A stretch of 64,000 nt of DNA from JBEBVQ01 sp037190845 (lineage in GTDB: Bacteria > Bacteroidota > Bacteroidia > Chitinophagales > Chitinophagaceae), in contig JBBCJI010000005.1 in NCBI GenBank assembly GCA_037190845.1, positions 124,001 to 188,000 of the forward strand, given 5' to 3'. The notes below the pieces were generated by a model, which worked only from the letters and a program-made list of their open reading frames with translations, did no database searches and was not told the origin of the DNA. Positions 1 through 9,141 of this stretch are shown in pieces; the stretch's first letter is position 1; each line of letters opens with the position of its first letter. The position numbers and the translations under genes are program-made.

Positions 1-27
1 GGTACAGACCAAAACTTTTGGCGGACA

Positions 28-59
28 TTGGCATGAAAAGACGCTGACCGTTATCTTTG
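28..59 (+). promoter_or_regulatory. pheS promoter
   Basis: TTG at 28-30, a 21-nt spacer, then TATCTTTG at 52-59. This fits the Bacteroidota sigma-A consensus (TTG, 19-21 nt, TAnnTTTG). Transcription would start near 65, leaving a leader of only a few bases before the ATG at 70. Confidence 0.7.
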
Positions 60-69
60 TCATTTATTT

Positions 70-1095
70 ATGGAATCACTACAGGCACAGATTCAGGCAT
101 ATGAACCGGAAATCCGGTCATTCCGGCCCGCTGGCGCAGCAGAGCTGGAGCAGTACCGCGTTAAATTTCTCGGAACCAAAGGTATTGTGAAGCAATTGTT
201 TGGAGCCATGAAGGATGTGCCGCCCGCTCAGAAAAAGGAAGCCGGGCAACTGCTGAATGCTTTTAAACAACTGGCTGAGGCACAATATGAATCATTCCGG
301 CATATACAGGCCGGTGGGCGGAAAAAGGATACGGTGGCAGATATTACCCTTCCGGGTGTATCCCTTCCGCTGGGTACAAGGCATCCATTGCGTATGGTGG
401 AGCGCCGGATCGTTTCTGTTTTTGAAAAGATCGGATTCAGTGTGGCTACCGGCCCCGAAATAGAGGACGACTGGCACAATTTTACGTCGCTCAACCTGTC
501 CGAACATCATCCCGCGCGGGATATGCAGGACACATTTTACGTATCGAAAGGGCCTGACTGGGTGCTGCGCACCCATACGTCTTCCGTGCAGGCGCGTGTA
601 TTGGAGCAGGGGACATTGCCGGTGCGTGTGATCTGTCCCGGCAGGGTTTACCGGAATGAGACCATATCGGCCCGTGCCCATTGTTTTTTTCACCAGTGCG
701 AAGGGTTATATGTAGATAAGCAAGTTTCATTTGCCGATCTGAAGCAGACATTATATTACTTTGTAAGTGAAATGTTCGGACCAGATACGAAGGTGCGTTT
801 CCGCCCTTCCTATTTTCCTTTTACGGAACCAAGCGCAGAGATGGATATTTCCTGTACGGTGTGCGGCGGAGCGGGGTGCAATCTCTGCAAACACACTGGC
901 TGGGTAGAGATATTAGGCTGCGGCATGGTACATCCGGATATGCTTCGTAATTTTAATATTGATCCTGATATATATACTGGTTTTGCCTTTGGTATGGGTG
1001 TGGAGCGCATTACCCAGATCAAATACCAGGTAAATGATCTGCGGTTATATTCCCAGAACGATATCCGGTTTTTGAAGCAGTTTCAGTCACTTTAA
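70..1095 (+). CDS. pheS: Phenylalanine--tRNA ligase alpha subunit
   Basis: Cytoplasmic enzyme that charges tRNA-Phe as an alpha2-beta2 complex with PheT, which is not in this window. The 341 residues match the family length. Residues 1-90 form the tRNA-binding helical arm (KFLGTKG at 33-39). The class II aminoacyl-tRNA synthetase core follows, with motif 2 around RVYRNETISARAHCFFHQ (192-209) and motif 3 GMGVERI (308-314). Residues 262-273 hold four cysteines spaced CxxCxxxxCxxC just before the glycine-rich WVEILGCGMV segment, which I recall as normal for this subunit in Bacteroidota. The ATG at 70 follows a consensus promoter directly. The next gene starts 59 nt downstream. Confidence 0.97.
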   Translation: MESLQAQIQAYEPEIRSFRPAGAAELEQYRVKFLGTKGIVKQLFGAMKDVPPAQKKEAGQLLNAFKQLAEAQYESFRHIQAGGRKKDTVADITLPGVSLPLGTRHPLRMVERRIVSVFEKIGFSVATGPEIEDDWHNFTSLNLSEHHPARDMQDTFYVSKGPDWVLRTHTSSVQARVLEQGTLPVRVICPGRVYRNETISARAHCFFHQCEGLYVDKQVSFADLKQTLYYFVSEMFGPDTKVRFRPSYFPFTEPSAEMDISCTVCGGAGCNLCKHTGWVEILGCGMVHPDMLRNFNIDPDIYTGFAFGMGVERITQIKYQVNDLRLYSQNDIRFLKQFQSL

Positions 1096-1119
1096 TACTG
1101 CCTGATTAAAGATAGCCAC

Positions 1120-1150
1120 TTAATAGCTAATTGGCAGATTAGCTAATTAA
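1120..1150. repeat. AT-rich inverted repeat between pheS and the SDR gene
   Basis: TAGCTAAT at 1124-1131 and ATTAGCTA at 1138-1145 form an 8-bp stem with a 6-nt loop, flanked by complementary TTAA tracts. It is one of several intergenic hairpins in the window built from short AT-rich words. It ends 4 nt before the next start codon, so it could affect translation of that gene. Confidence 0.5.
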
Positions 1151-1154
1151 TAAT

Positions 1155-2162
1155 ATGATACTCATAACAGGCGCAAGCGGGTTTGTAGGACAACACCTGG
1201 TGCATTTGCTCAGTGCACAGGGTGGCCGGGAGATCCGTGCGCTGTATCACCGCCGCGTGCCGGATGATCGTCTGCAGCGCCTGCCGGGGGTGCACTGGAT
1301 GCAATGCGACCTGCTGGATATCTTTTCAGTAGCTGAAGTCATGCAGGGAGTGGATGAAGTCTATCATTGCGCAGCGGTGATTTCCTTTCATCCGCGGATG
1401 AAGGAGGAAATGATGCAGGTGAATATAACAGGCACGGCACATATTGTAGATGCTGCATTGGAAGCGCAGGTGCGTAAGCTGGTATTTATAAGCTCTGTCG
1501 CTGCCCTGGGAAGGAATATACAGGGGCAGGAGATCACGGAAGAGGTGCAATGGGAAGAGGGCGGCTATAACTCAGCTTATGCGCAAAGTAAATATTATGC
1601 GGAGATGGAAGTCTGGCGGGGTATAGCCGAAGGGTTGAATGCAGCGATACTTAACCCCGGTATCATACTCGGAGCGGGCGGAGACTGGGAAGCCGGGTCT
1701 GCCCGGTTGATGAAGCTGGTATACGATGAATTTCCGTTTTATACCCATGGCGTCAACGGTTGGGTGGATGTCAGGGATGTGGCGAAGGCGGCGTCTATGC
1801 TAATGGATAGAGATATCAGCGCTGAGCGGTTTATTCTCAGTGCAGGTAATTTTTCCTATAAGCAGGTATTTACGCTTATGGCTGAAGCGCTCAGCCGGAG
1901 GCCGCCCCGCTACCGGGCTACTCCTTTTATGACTGACCTGGTGTGGCGCTGGAATGTGGTACGAAGCCGGTTTACCGGTGCCGTCGCTACCGTTACAAAA
2001 GAAACCGCACGTACGGCAGGGCAGGTATGTTATTATAACAATGAAAAGCTGAAACGTTTTTTTCCGGATTTTCATTATACAGAACTTATCGAAACCATTG
2101 CCCGGATGGCTGTTGCTTACCGGGCAGACAGGCTTAACGGTAGAAAAGACTCCGCCCGGTAA
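1155..2162 (+). CDS. NAD-dependent epimerase/dehydratase (extended SDR) family protein
   Basis: Extended short-chain dehydrogenase of 335 residues. The Rossmann NAD(P)-binding motif GASGFVGQ is at residues 6-13. Further hallmarks are a YxxxK catalytic pair in YAQSK (about 142-146) preceded by the Ser-rich strand FISSVAAL, and the NPGIILG segment. Its substrate cannot be read from the sequence. Related proteins act on nucleotide sugars, dihydroflavonol-type ketones or sterol-like substrates. It lies between pheS and rho on the same strand with no functional link to either. The ATG at 1155 is the only sensible start. Confidence 0.85.
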   Translation: MILITGASGFVGQHLVHLLSAQGGREIRALYHRRVPDDRLQRLPGVHWMQCDLLDIFSVAEVMQGVDEVYHCAAVISFHPRMKEEMMQVNITGTAHIVDAALEAQVRKLVFISSVAALGRNIQGQEITEEVQWEEGGYNSAYAQSKYYAEMEVWRGIAEGLNAAILNPGIILGAGGDWEAGSARLMKLVYDEFPFYTHGVNGWVDVRDVAKAASMLMDRDISAERFILSAGNFSYKQVFTLMAEALSRRPPRYRATPFMTDLVWRWNVVRSRFTGAVATVTKETARTAGQVCYYNNEKLKRFFPDFHYTELIETIARMAVAYRADRLNGRKDSAR

Positions 2163-2208
2163 ATGAGCCGAAAAAAAAGTTTTTTTATTTTTTTACAAAA
2201 AACATTTG

Positions 2209-2216
2209 TAATCTTG
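2209..2216 (+). promoter_or_regulatory. Probable rho -7 element
   Basis: TAATCTTG matches TAnnTTTG at all but one fixed position. It is preceded by a T-rich stretch (2180-2194) rather than a clear TTG. It would give a leader of about 145 nt before rho. Confidence 0.4.
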
Positions 2217-2221
2217 CACCA

Positions 2222-2365
2222 CAGGAATGAGGTTTTAGTTCCGGTCTCCCTTTACCCTTTTCTGCAATTTTCCTGTTTTCAAAAAACAATCTCAGGGTCA
2301 TTACTAACGACGATATACCTGTTACGTACACTTACTAACTAAACAATTTCAGAACACAATAACGT
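2222..2365 (+). promoter_or_regulatory. Long pyrimidine-rich leader of rho
   Basis: The untranslated stretch between the presumed start site and the rho ATG is rich in C and T and poor in G, especially 2240-2280. That composition is what Rho prefers to bind. In E. coli rho is known to limit its own transcription in the leader; that the same happens here is inference. Confidence 0.35.
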
Positions 2366-4033
2366 ATGCCATACGACATTTCGCAATTGAATGACATGCT
2401 CGTTCCCGAGCTGGTTGATGTAGCGGAGCACTTACAAATCAAAAATGCCCGTTCGCTGGATAAACAAACACTGGTTTACAAAATACTGGATCACCAGGCG
2501 CTGACTGCAGGTCAGGCTAATGCTCCGGAAGAAGAAACAAAGAAACGCCGCGGTCGTAAGCCGAGATCCGGCAAGGCGGATGATGCACCGGCAGAAAAAC
2601 CGGTTGCCGTGGCTGCTGAGCCGCAACCGGAATCGCAGGATGCCGCCAAGAAACGCCGTGGTCGCAGACCCAAAGTCGGCGCAGACAGCAATGAAATGTC
2701 GCCGGAGACAACCCCCGAACCGGTGGTGTCTTCTGATGCCGCAACCGCCCCGTTAGCTGAAGCTGTTGAAGCGCCTATCATCATGCCGGCAGAAGACAAC
2801 GCTGACATACAGCCTCCTCAGGAACCTTTGGGAGAACGTCAGGGACAGGCGCAACAACAGGGAACACCACCTGCCCGCCGTCCGCGTGAGCAGCAATACG
2901 GTAATTACAGTGTTGAGTTTGACGGGATCGTGGTGAGCGAAGGCGTCCTGGAAATGATGCCGGACGGATATGGTTTCCTGCGCAGCAGTGACTACAATTA
3001 CCTGTCTTCTCCGGATGATATCTATGTATCTCCTTCCCAGATAAAATTATTCGGTCTGAAGACCGGCGATACGGTCAAGGGTAGCATCCGCCCGCCCAAA
3101 GAAGGTGAAAAATATTTTGCCCTGCTGAAAGTGGAAAGCATCAACGGGCGCCATCCTGATGAAATCAGGGATCGTGTACCGTTTGATTATCTCACACCTC
3201 TTTTCCCGTTTGAAAAACTGAACCTGTATACGACAGCCAATAACTATGGCACCCGTATCATGGATCTGTTTACACCGATCGGTAAAGGACAGCGCGGCCT
3301 GATCGTTGCCCAGCCCAAAACGGGCAAAACCATGCTGCTCAAGGAAGTAGCCAATGCGATCGCACAGAATCATCCGGAATGTTACCTGATGATCGTACTA
3401 GTAGACGAACGGCCGGAAGAGGTGACGGATATGCAACGCAGCGTCCGTGCGGAGGTGATTGCTTCTACATTTGATGAACCTGCGGATAAGCACGTAAAAG
3501 TTTCGACTATTGCGCTGCAAAAGGCCAAACGCCTGGTAGAAGTAGGTCATGACGTGGTGATACTCCTCGATTCCATCACCCGTCTGGCCCGTGCCCATAA
3601 TACGGTAGCCCCGGCCAGCGGAAAGGTGCTCAGCGGTGGTGTGGAAGCCAATGCAATGCAGAAACCCAAGCAGTTCTTCGGCGCTGCGCGTAAGATTGAG
3701 AATGGCGGTTCACTGACCATCCTGGCCACAGCCCTGATAGATACGGGTTCGAAAATGGATGAGGTGATCTTTGAAGAATTTAAGGGTACAGGCAATATGG
3801 AGCTTCAGCTTGACCGGAAACTGGCCAACAGGCGTATCTTCCCTGCGATAGATATTACGACTTCCAGCACCCGTCGCGACGACCTGTTGCTGGAGAAAGA
3901 TACCCATAATAAAATGTGGATCCTGCGTAAGCATATCGGAGATATGAATACGGATGAGGCGATGAACTTCCTCCTGCAGCAGATCCGGGGTACGAAGAGT
4001 AATGAGGAGTTTCTGGCGACGATGAATAAGTAA
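2366..4033 (+). CDS. rho: Transcription termination factor Rho
   Basis: Hexameric RNA-dependent ATPase that ends transcription. It has 555 residues against about 420 in E. coli. The extra length is a low-complexity insertion (about 48-178) between the N-terminal helical domain (1-45) and the cold-shock RNA-binding domain (about 180-255). The insertion carries two basic KKRRGR(K/R)P blocks in Pro/Ala/Glu-rich sequence. The ATPase core is intact: Walker A QPKTGKT, then LVDERPEEVTDM, the Walker B region VVILLDSITRLARAHN, and the Q/R-loop region SGGVEANAMQKPKQFFGAARKI. Long Rho insertions are known in Bacteroidota and are reported in Bacteroides to promote condensate formation; whether this one does is untested. 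Confidence 0.97.
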   Translation: MPYDISQLNDMLVPELVDVAEHLQIKNARSLDKQTLVYKILDHQALTAGQANAPEEETKKRRGRKPRSGKADDAPAEKPVAVAAEPQPESQDAAKKRRGRRPKVGADSNEMSPETTPEPVVSSDAATAPLAEAVEAPIIMPAEDNADIQPPQEPLGERQGQAQQQGTPPARRPREQQYGNYSVEFDGIVVSEGVLEMMPDGYGFLRSSDYNYLSSPDDIYVSPSQIKLFGLKTGDTVKGSIRPPKEGEKYFALLKVESINGRHPDEIRDRVPFDYLTPLFPFEKLNLYTTANNYGTRIMDLFTPIGKGQRGLIVAQPKTGKTMLLKEVANAIAQNHPECYLMIVLVDERPEEVTDMQRSVRAEVIASTFDEPADKHVKVSTIALQKAKRLVEVGHDVVILLDSITRLARAHNTVAPASGKVLSGGVEANAMQKPKQFFGAARKIENGGSLTILATALIDTGSKMDEVIFEEFKGTGNMELQLDRKLANRRIFPAIDITTSSTRRDDLLLEKDTHNKMWILRKHIGDMNTDEAMNFLLQQIRGTKSNEEFLATMNK

Positions 4034-4051
4034 ATTAATTATCCGCAAGTT

Positions 4052-4089
4052 AAAAACAGGCTGTCCGAAAAAGGGCAGCCTGTTTTTTT
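4052..4089. terminator. Strong intrinsic terminator, rho / glycan operon (bidirectional)
   Basis: A G/C-rich stem (AACAGGCTG-CC with GG-CAGCCTGTT) lies 20 nt after the rho stop and is followed by seven Ts. The minus-strand reading also ends in a T run, so the hairpin can stop both rho and the convergent glycan operon. Confidence 0.85.
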
Positions 4090-4160
4090 AATGGTACCCT
4101 ATCTGGCCTGATTCAAAAGTAACTGTGACTGACTTGGATAAGCTGGAAGGTAAGGTTGTT

Positions 4161-5363
4161 TCAGGATTGCATGGCTTTGTTTAACTCCATGAAAAAGACA
4201 GACGGATCGTGTGCCTGCATCCATAGATCTGCTGCTGTCTGCGCCCTTACTGTCTGTTCCGGGTATGTATTGATTATGTCTGAGATAGCTTGTGCAAGGG
4301 TCTCTGGCTGCCGGTCTTCTGCAATCATCCCCGTATTGAATTTTTGTGCCTGGTCGCTCATCCAGGTACCGTTGGTAGTAATGAAGGGCTTACAGGATGC
4401 GATAGCTTCGGCAAGAATTCCGGATGTCCGGGCACGGTATCCTTCACTTACCTGGTATGGAATCAGTATTACATCTGCCATTTTTAGCTGTTCATTATAA
4501 TCTTCAGTGCTTAGCCTTTCGAGGAAGATGTTGTCTATTGGCAATGCTGCCAGCCGTTCTTTATATAATGCAAGTTTGCTATCATTCCCCGTAAACTGCG
4601 TGACCAATGTGATTTTTTGAAGCAGTTTGTTTTGTGTTTTTTGAAGCAATTCCAAAGCTTCTGTCAGCAATGCTGCACCTTTTTCCAGGCGCATCCCGCC
4701 AGGCAGATAAAACCGGATCTTTTCTCCAGGTGCGGGTGTGTTTTTCTTCCGGTTCGGCAGCAGATGAGGGATAGGGAGCACACGCATCCGGCAATTAAAG
4801 TAATGCTGCCATTCTCCGGCAATGACTGTGCTGTCGGAAAAGAAATACACATTGCTTTCTTTTTTTATCTTTTCCATTGCATGTTTGATAAGCGGGAGAA
4901 TGAAGGGTTTAAACAAGCCTGGTACCTGTATTGTATCATAGATGGAGATACGGTATAAGACGGCTGCAGGTATGTTCGTTTTCTTCAGGCTGCGGGCTAT
5001 AGGGAGGATATTGTACCAATATACGTTCGGAATGAAGATCAGGGGATGAGCATATTTATTTGCAATAAGAGCTATGAGGTTGTCTAACTGCTGTTCATAC
5101 TTCTTCCAAAATCCCAGCCGGTATAAAACAGGGCCTAAGCCAGGTATTTTCCGGATAAAAGACTGACTATTGAATGTATACCATGGTTTTGCACCGAGTT
5201 CTTTTTGTATGGTTTCAGGGAGCTTGCTATTCCCAAAAATGAAGGTTTCCACGTCCCGCTCCCGGAATATTTTTTGGACGGCCTTGTCATATTCATATGG
5301 ATGACCTTCCAGTCCCTCAAGCTGGTCGTCGGCAATGATCAGGGTAGTGTCGGGCTTATCCAT
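4161..5363 (-). CDS. Glycosyltransferase (GT-B fold, group 1-like)
   Basis: Transfers a sugar from a nucleotide donor to a growing glycan at the cytoplasmic face of the membrane. It has 400 residues. The C-terminal half has the GT-B donor-domain pattern: a strand opening IRFYLPGGMRLEKGAALL, and then IPYQVSEGYRARTSGILAEAIASCKPFI, which corresponds to the conserved EAxAxGxP(V/I) donor-binding element. The N-terminal half is poorly conserved, as usual for acceptor domains. It is the last gene of the minus-strand glycan operon and overlaps the preceding SDR gene by 8 nt, which suggests translational coupling. Donor and acceptor cannot be inferred. Confidence 0.8.
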   Translation of the reverse strand: MDKPDTTLIIADDQLEGLEGHPYEYDKAVQKIFRERDVETFIFGNSKLPETIQKELGAKPWYTFNSQSFIRKIPGLGPVLYRLGFWKKYEQQLDNLIALIANKYAHPLIFIPNVYWYNILPIARSLKKTNIPAAVLYRISIYDTIQVPGLFKPFILPLIKHAMEKIKKESNVYFFSDSTVIAGEWQHYFNCRMRVLPIPHLLPNRKKNTPAPGEKIRFYLPGGMRLEKGAALLTEALELLQKTQNKLLQKITLVTQFTGNDSKLALYKERLAALPIDNIFLERLSTEDYNEQLKMADVILIPYQVSEGYRARTSGILAEAIASCKPFITTNGTWMSDQAQKFNTGMIAEDRQPETLAQAISDIINTYPEQTVRAQTAADLWMQAHDPSVFFMELNKAMQS

Positions 5364-6288
5364 GAGGGAGTAAAACTTCTTTATGATCCATAAACCATTC
5401 TATGGTCTTTGATATGCCTGTTCTTAAATCGGTCGAAGGCAGGTCACTGTTGATTTTAGCGCTCATTTTTTTTATATCGAGTATCTTGGATCGGGCACCT
5501 ACGTATTGTGTAGTATCATATTGTATATGGTCTGCGTCATAACCTGTAAGGTCACAGATGGTGTGTGCAAAATCCCGGATAGAGTGATCCTGTCCGCTTC
5601 CGATATTGTATATGTCATTTTCTGCTTCCCTGTTCAGCAAAAGAAGTCTGTCAACAAAGTCATCCACATAAACTAACTCCCGGCGCTGCATACCGTCGCC
5701 CCATAGTGTAACCGGTTCTCCGTACATCTTTCCCCTGAGGATTTTTCGGATCAGGTCGTAAATAAAATGCATCTGGCGACCATCCAGATGGTATCCGGGG
5801 CCATAGAGTGTAGAAGGAATAACATACAGATACTTCACGCCAAACTGCCGTTGCAGACATTGCAAACCCGCCAGCAATATGCGTTTGCTCATGGCATAGG
5901 CATAAAATTTTTCATTGGGGAGTCCCTGTAAGTATTTATCTTCTGTCAGCTCTGCTTCCACTGCATAGGAAACACTGGTACCGAAGGTGATCATTTTAGC
6001 TTGTGGCGCATGATCTGTCCACCATTTTAATATATTCGTATTAATCTGCTGGTTGATGATCCACTGTTCTCCACCCCGTTTAGCGCAAAAATCGCCGGCC
6101 TGCGTCCAGGCAGCCAGATGAAAGATATGATCGTAATCGTGAACGGGAATTTTTTCCAGACTGCGGCAATCGGTGAGGTCAACGGTATTTGAGGTCAGGG
6201 CAATTACAGACGTCCCTTTATTTTCCAATACATGTATCAGTTTTTTTCCCAGAAAACCGGAACTTCCGGTTACTAATATTTTCTTCAT
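5356..6288 (-). CDS. NAD-dependent epimerase/dehydratase, nucleotide-sugar type
   Basis: Extended SDR of 310 residues. The NAD-binding motif GSSGFLGKK is at 8-16, the catalytic YAMSK near 132-136, and the product-domain marker DDFVDRLLLL follows ELVYV. The sequence around VIPSTLYGPGYHLDGRQMHFIYDLIRKI resembles GDP-fucose synthase/GDP-mannose 4,6-dehydratase-type sugar epimerase-reductases. It likely supplies or finishes a deoxy-sugar for the glycan built by this operon. It sits 13 nt after the FkbM methyltransferase stop and overlaps the glycosyltransferase start. Confidence 0.8.
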   Translation of the reverse strand: MKKILVTGSSGFLGKKLIHVLENKGTSVIALTSNTVDLTDCRSLEKIPVHDYDHIFHLAAWTQAGDFCAKRGGEQWIINQQINTNILKWWTDHAPQAKMITFGTSVSYAVEAELTEDKYLQGLPNEKFYAYAMSKRILLAGLQCLQRQFGVKYLYVIPSTLYGPGYHLDGRQMHFIYDLIRKILRGKMYGEPVTLWGDGMQRRELVYVDDFVDRLLLLNREAENDIYNIGSGQDHSIRDFAHTICDLTGYDADHIQYDTTQYVGARSKILDIKKMSAKINSDLPSTDLRTGISKTIEWFMDHKEVLLPHG

Positions 6289-6301
6289 ATAGTAATCGGT
6301 T

Positions 6302-7255
6302 TTATGAGGGGCTCCACCATGGGAAATTTCTGGCGTGGACAGCCGACTTTTTATAAAAATAATGGAACATTTTCCTTACCAGTGAATATCCCGGTACGAT
6401 GGAAAGTGTGTTGAATATCCTGGTAATAAAGATGTCGGCTATATTACGTTGCCGTATAGAATGATCTATTTCACGTAAGATATGTTCGGGGAACAGATCC
6501 TTGTGTGTCTCAAAAAGATATGCTGCATGATTATGTAATTGTAATGATTTTGCTAATAGTATTTGCTTTAATATCAGCTTATATGCATCAGTTTCGTCCT
6601 GATCAATCTTTCTGAAAAAAATAAAATCTCCCCACACCAGCCGGCCATCACGATAAAGCAGCCTGTCGCGTGTGTTGTATTTCCATGATTCCGGCTTAAT
6701 GGTAATCAATTCAAAACCCATTTCGTGGAGGAAATGCCATGTTGCAAATGCCGGGGGCTCGTTTTCATAAAAAGGTTGAAAACGTAGCTCCGATTGCACC
6801 ACAAGCGCATCCTTTAAATAGGGTGTTGCGCTTTTCAGGATGGCATGATCCAGACCTTCCAGGTCTGTTTTTAGGAAGTCTACGCGGTTTATATTTTCAG
6901 CCTGGAGTATCTCGGGTAACGTGATACATTCCATTTCAATGGCTCTGTCAAGTGCAGTAATATTTTCCTGACCATACATAGCAACGACGTTTGTATTGGT
7001 CCGGAGAAAAGAAGAGCATTGGAAATATTTCCGTGCATAAAATGTATTCTTATTACTGTTTACATGAATGCCTTTGTTGATCTTCACATTCTTATAAAAC
7101 AGCTTGGCCGAGGTCTCTCCGGGAGAAAGTGCGTCTATTTCTATTGACGTGATGGCCGGAAAAAATTTTACCAGGAAAGGATTATCTTTTGCAGTAGATG
7201 AACCAAGATCCACAATGGTAAAATCTCCTTTCAGCAATTCTGTTATATGGGACAT
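6302..7255 (-). CDS. FkbM family SAM-dependent methyltransferase
   Basis: Predicted O-methyltransferase acting on a sugar or glycan hydroxyl. It has 317 residues. FkbM-type features are a degenerate motif I near the N-terminus (FTIVDLGSSTAKDNP), acidic IEIDALSP, the family signature VDFLKTDLEGLDHAILKSA around 150-170 (typically D(V/T)EG), and a FEL(I/V)TIKPE strand. About 90 C-terminal residues beyond the methyltransferase fold are Lys/His-rich and helical; I do not recognise them. It is part of the glycan operon, 24 nt after rfbC. Confidence 0.75.
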   Translation of the reverse strand: MSHITELLKGDFTIVDLGSSTAKDNPFLVKFFPAITSIEIDALSPGETSAKLFYKNVKINKGIHVNSNKNTFYARKYFQCSSFLRTNTNVVAMYGQENITALDRAIEMECITLPEILQAENINRVDFLKTDLEGLDHAILKSATPYLKDALVVQSELRFQPFYENEPPAFATWHFLHEMGFELITIKPESWKYNTRDRLLYRDGRLVWGDFIFFRKIDQDETDAYKLILKQILLAKSLQLHNHAAYLFETHKDLFPEHILREIDHSIRQRNIADIFITRIFNTLSIVPGYSLVRKMFHYFYKKSAVHARNFPWWSPS

Positions 7256-7279
7256 GGCATGTTCCGGATTCGGTTAATA

Positions 7280-7825
7280 TTATATTTGCAGGAGTGGAGC
7301 GGCTGCATCTCTTTGAGATAGGATCGGATTATTTATGGGCCAGTAAATCTGTATCCGGGGATCATTCCACCGGATCGTAAACTGGTTTTCCATTCCGCTG
7401 TAATATGCTGATTGTTTGTAAGAGAAAATGCATTTTTCTGACAGGCAAAGATACCCGTTGGCACAGCCGGCCGGCACCAGTAGCTGAAGCCTGTTTTCGT
7501 CATTGAGCGTATGTGTTTCCCAATTGAGATAGGTAGATGAATCCTTTCGCATATCCACTACGACCTCATACAAAGCTCCATGCAGGCATTGGATCAGCTT
7601 CCAGGTCTTGTTGTCTCCGTGCAGGCCGCGGAGTACTCCTTTACGCGATACCGATATGTCATCTTCCACAAAACTGATTGGCTTATGATCTTTGTCTTCG
7701 AATTGATATTTTCCGAAGTTGTAGGTTTCAATATATGTGCCACGGAAGTCATAATATACCTGTGGCGTAATGATCTTAAGCCCTTGTATTTGTGAGGAAT
7801 CTTTTATATCAAGCCCTGTATTCAT
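7280..7825 (-). CDS. rfbC: dTDP-4-dehydrorhamnose 3,5-epimerase family protein
   Basis: Cupin-fold sugar epimerase acting on a 4-keto-6-deoxy nucleotide sugar. It has 181 residues, the usual length. Recognisable elements are PQVYYDFRGTYIETYN (opening strand), the catalytic His region RGLHGDNKTWKLIQCLHG, VVVDMRKDS, the LLVPAGCANGYLCLSE strand with its Gly-rich turn, and the final IRWNDPRIQIYWP. No rfbA, rfbB or rfbD lies in the window, and the neighbouring C-methyltransferase normally uses the same type of keto sugar. The true substrate may therefore not be dTDP-rhamnose. Confidence 0.82.
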   Translation of the reverse strand: MNTGLDIKDSSQIQGLKIITPQVYYDFRGTYIETYNFGKYQFEDKDHKPISFVEDDISVSRKGVLRGLHGDNKTWKLIQCLHGALYEVVVDMRKDSSTYLNWETHTLNDENRLQLLVPAGCANGYLCLSEKCIFSYKQSAYYSGMENQFTIRWNDPRIQIYWPINNPILSQRDAAAPLLQI

Positions 7826-7831
7826 TTTGTT

Positions 7832-9034
7832 TTATATTTCCTGTGGATCAATGGGGAAAAAGAATTTCACCCCCCGGTCTATTAAATGTTGATTATTGGC
7901 CAGGATCTCTTTTTTGAAATTCCAGGCCAGCACGTAATATACGTCCGGCAGACTGGTCAGTTCTTTTTCGATAACAACAGGTATGTGCATACCGGGCGAA
8001 TACAGTCCTTTCCTCAACTCGTTTTTCTCTACCAGGTACTCGACATATTCTTTTCCCACGCCAAAATAATTCAGCAAAGTGTTCCCTTTAACGGGGGCGC
8101 CCATGCCCCATACTTTTTGGCCCTGCTGTTTGCAGGATTTGAAAAAGTCCAGATTTTTCTCTTTCATTTCGTGGATCCTTTCAGCAAAAGCAAGATAAGT
8201 AGCTTTTTCATTGCTTTTACTTTCTTCCTCTTCCCGCATCAACTGTTGTAACTGCTCCGAGTATGGTTTTTGTCCGGTATGAGTGACATAGGCGATCATG
8301 GAGCCGCCATGGATCGGGGCCAGGTAGGCGTCAAAAATATCAAGCCCATGCCTGTTGAGCAGCACTTTGAGATTTTTCAGGTTATAGTAGAGTAGATGTT
8401 CATGGTAGATCTGATCGAAGGCCATGTTTTCCACAATACGTTTCATGTACAGGAACTGTACGATAAACACTCCGTCTTCTGCCAATGCTTCTTTGATGCC
8501 CCTGGTTACTGAATGCAATTCTTCCAGGTGAAAAAACACACCAGCAGCGTTAATCACGTTGAATTTCCGGTCAAGCGTTTTGACAAGATCATGGTTGAAA
8601 TAGGCGTTCACAGTGGTAATCCCTGCCTGATTGGCAATTTCTGCCGTCGGTCTGGAAGACTCCACGCCAAGGACGTCATAGCCGAGATCCCGGAAGTGTT
8701 TCAGCTGTGTTCCGTCATTGGATCCTATATCCAGTACGGATTTTCCAGGCTTATCTCCGAAAAATAGCGTGTCAGCATCCCGGGCTATTTTCCTGAAATG
8801 GTCGTTAAGGGATTTGGTGACGCCGGACAGGTAGGTATGATTTCCGAACATGATCTCCTTTTTGACTGTATAATCCAGTTGGGTTGTCGTGCAGTTGTTG
8901 CAATACATGACACGTAACGGATAGTACGGTTCCTTACCGATTTCTTCCGGGGTCAGAAAATGATTGCACCAAGGTTGATGACCCAGATCAATAACAGGTT
9001 CAAGGTCGGAAGAATCACAGACTCTGCAGATCAT
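7832..9034 (-). CDS. Sugar C-methyltransferase (TylCIII/NovU-like three-domain type)
   Basis: SAM-dependent enzyme predicted to methylate a carbon of a keto-deoxysugar. Its 400 residues form three domains in the expected order. First is an N-terminal zinc-binding domain with CxxC pairs (MICRVCDSS at 1-9 and YCNNC at 44-48). Second is the central Rossmann domain with motif I SVLDIGSNDGTQLKHF (about 98-113). Third is the C-terminal domain containing VWGMGAPVKGNTLLNYFG. The IYHEHLLYYNLKNLKVLL motif is characteristic of the family. It lies 6 nt before rfbC, fitting a pathway 4-keto sugar, 3,5-epimerisation, C-methylation. Confidence 0.85.
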   Translation of the reverse strand: MICRVCDSSDLEPVIDLGHQPWCNHFLTPEEIGKEPYYPLRVMYCNNCTTTQLDYTVKKEIMFGNHTYLSGVTKSLNDHFRKIARDADTLFFGDKPGKSVLDIGSNDGTQLKHFRDLGYDVLGVESSRPTAEIANQAGITTVNAYFNHDLVKTLDRKFNVINAAGVFFHLEELHSVTRGIKEALAEDGVFIVQFLYMKRIVENMAFDQIYHEHLLYYNLKNLKVLLNRHGLDIFDAYLAPIHGGSMIAYVTHTGQKPYSEQLQQLMREEEESKSNEKATYLAFAERIHEMKEKNLDFFKSCKQQGQKVWGMGAPVKGNTLLNYFGVGKEYVEYLVEKNELRKGLYSPGMHIPVVIEKELTSLPDVYYVLAWNFKKEILANNQHLIDRGVKFFFPIDPQEI

Positions 9035-9141
9035 AATATGTAAAAAGTATCTGATTAATTGTGGCGAAGATAATCAGAATAAACAGAATAAAGGATGCGA
9101 AAATATAATTGCTGCATTATCGCCAACCTGTATCCGGGGCG

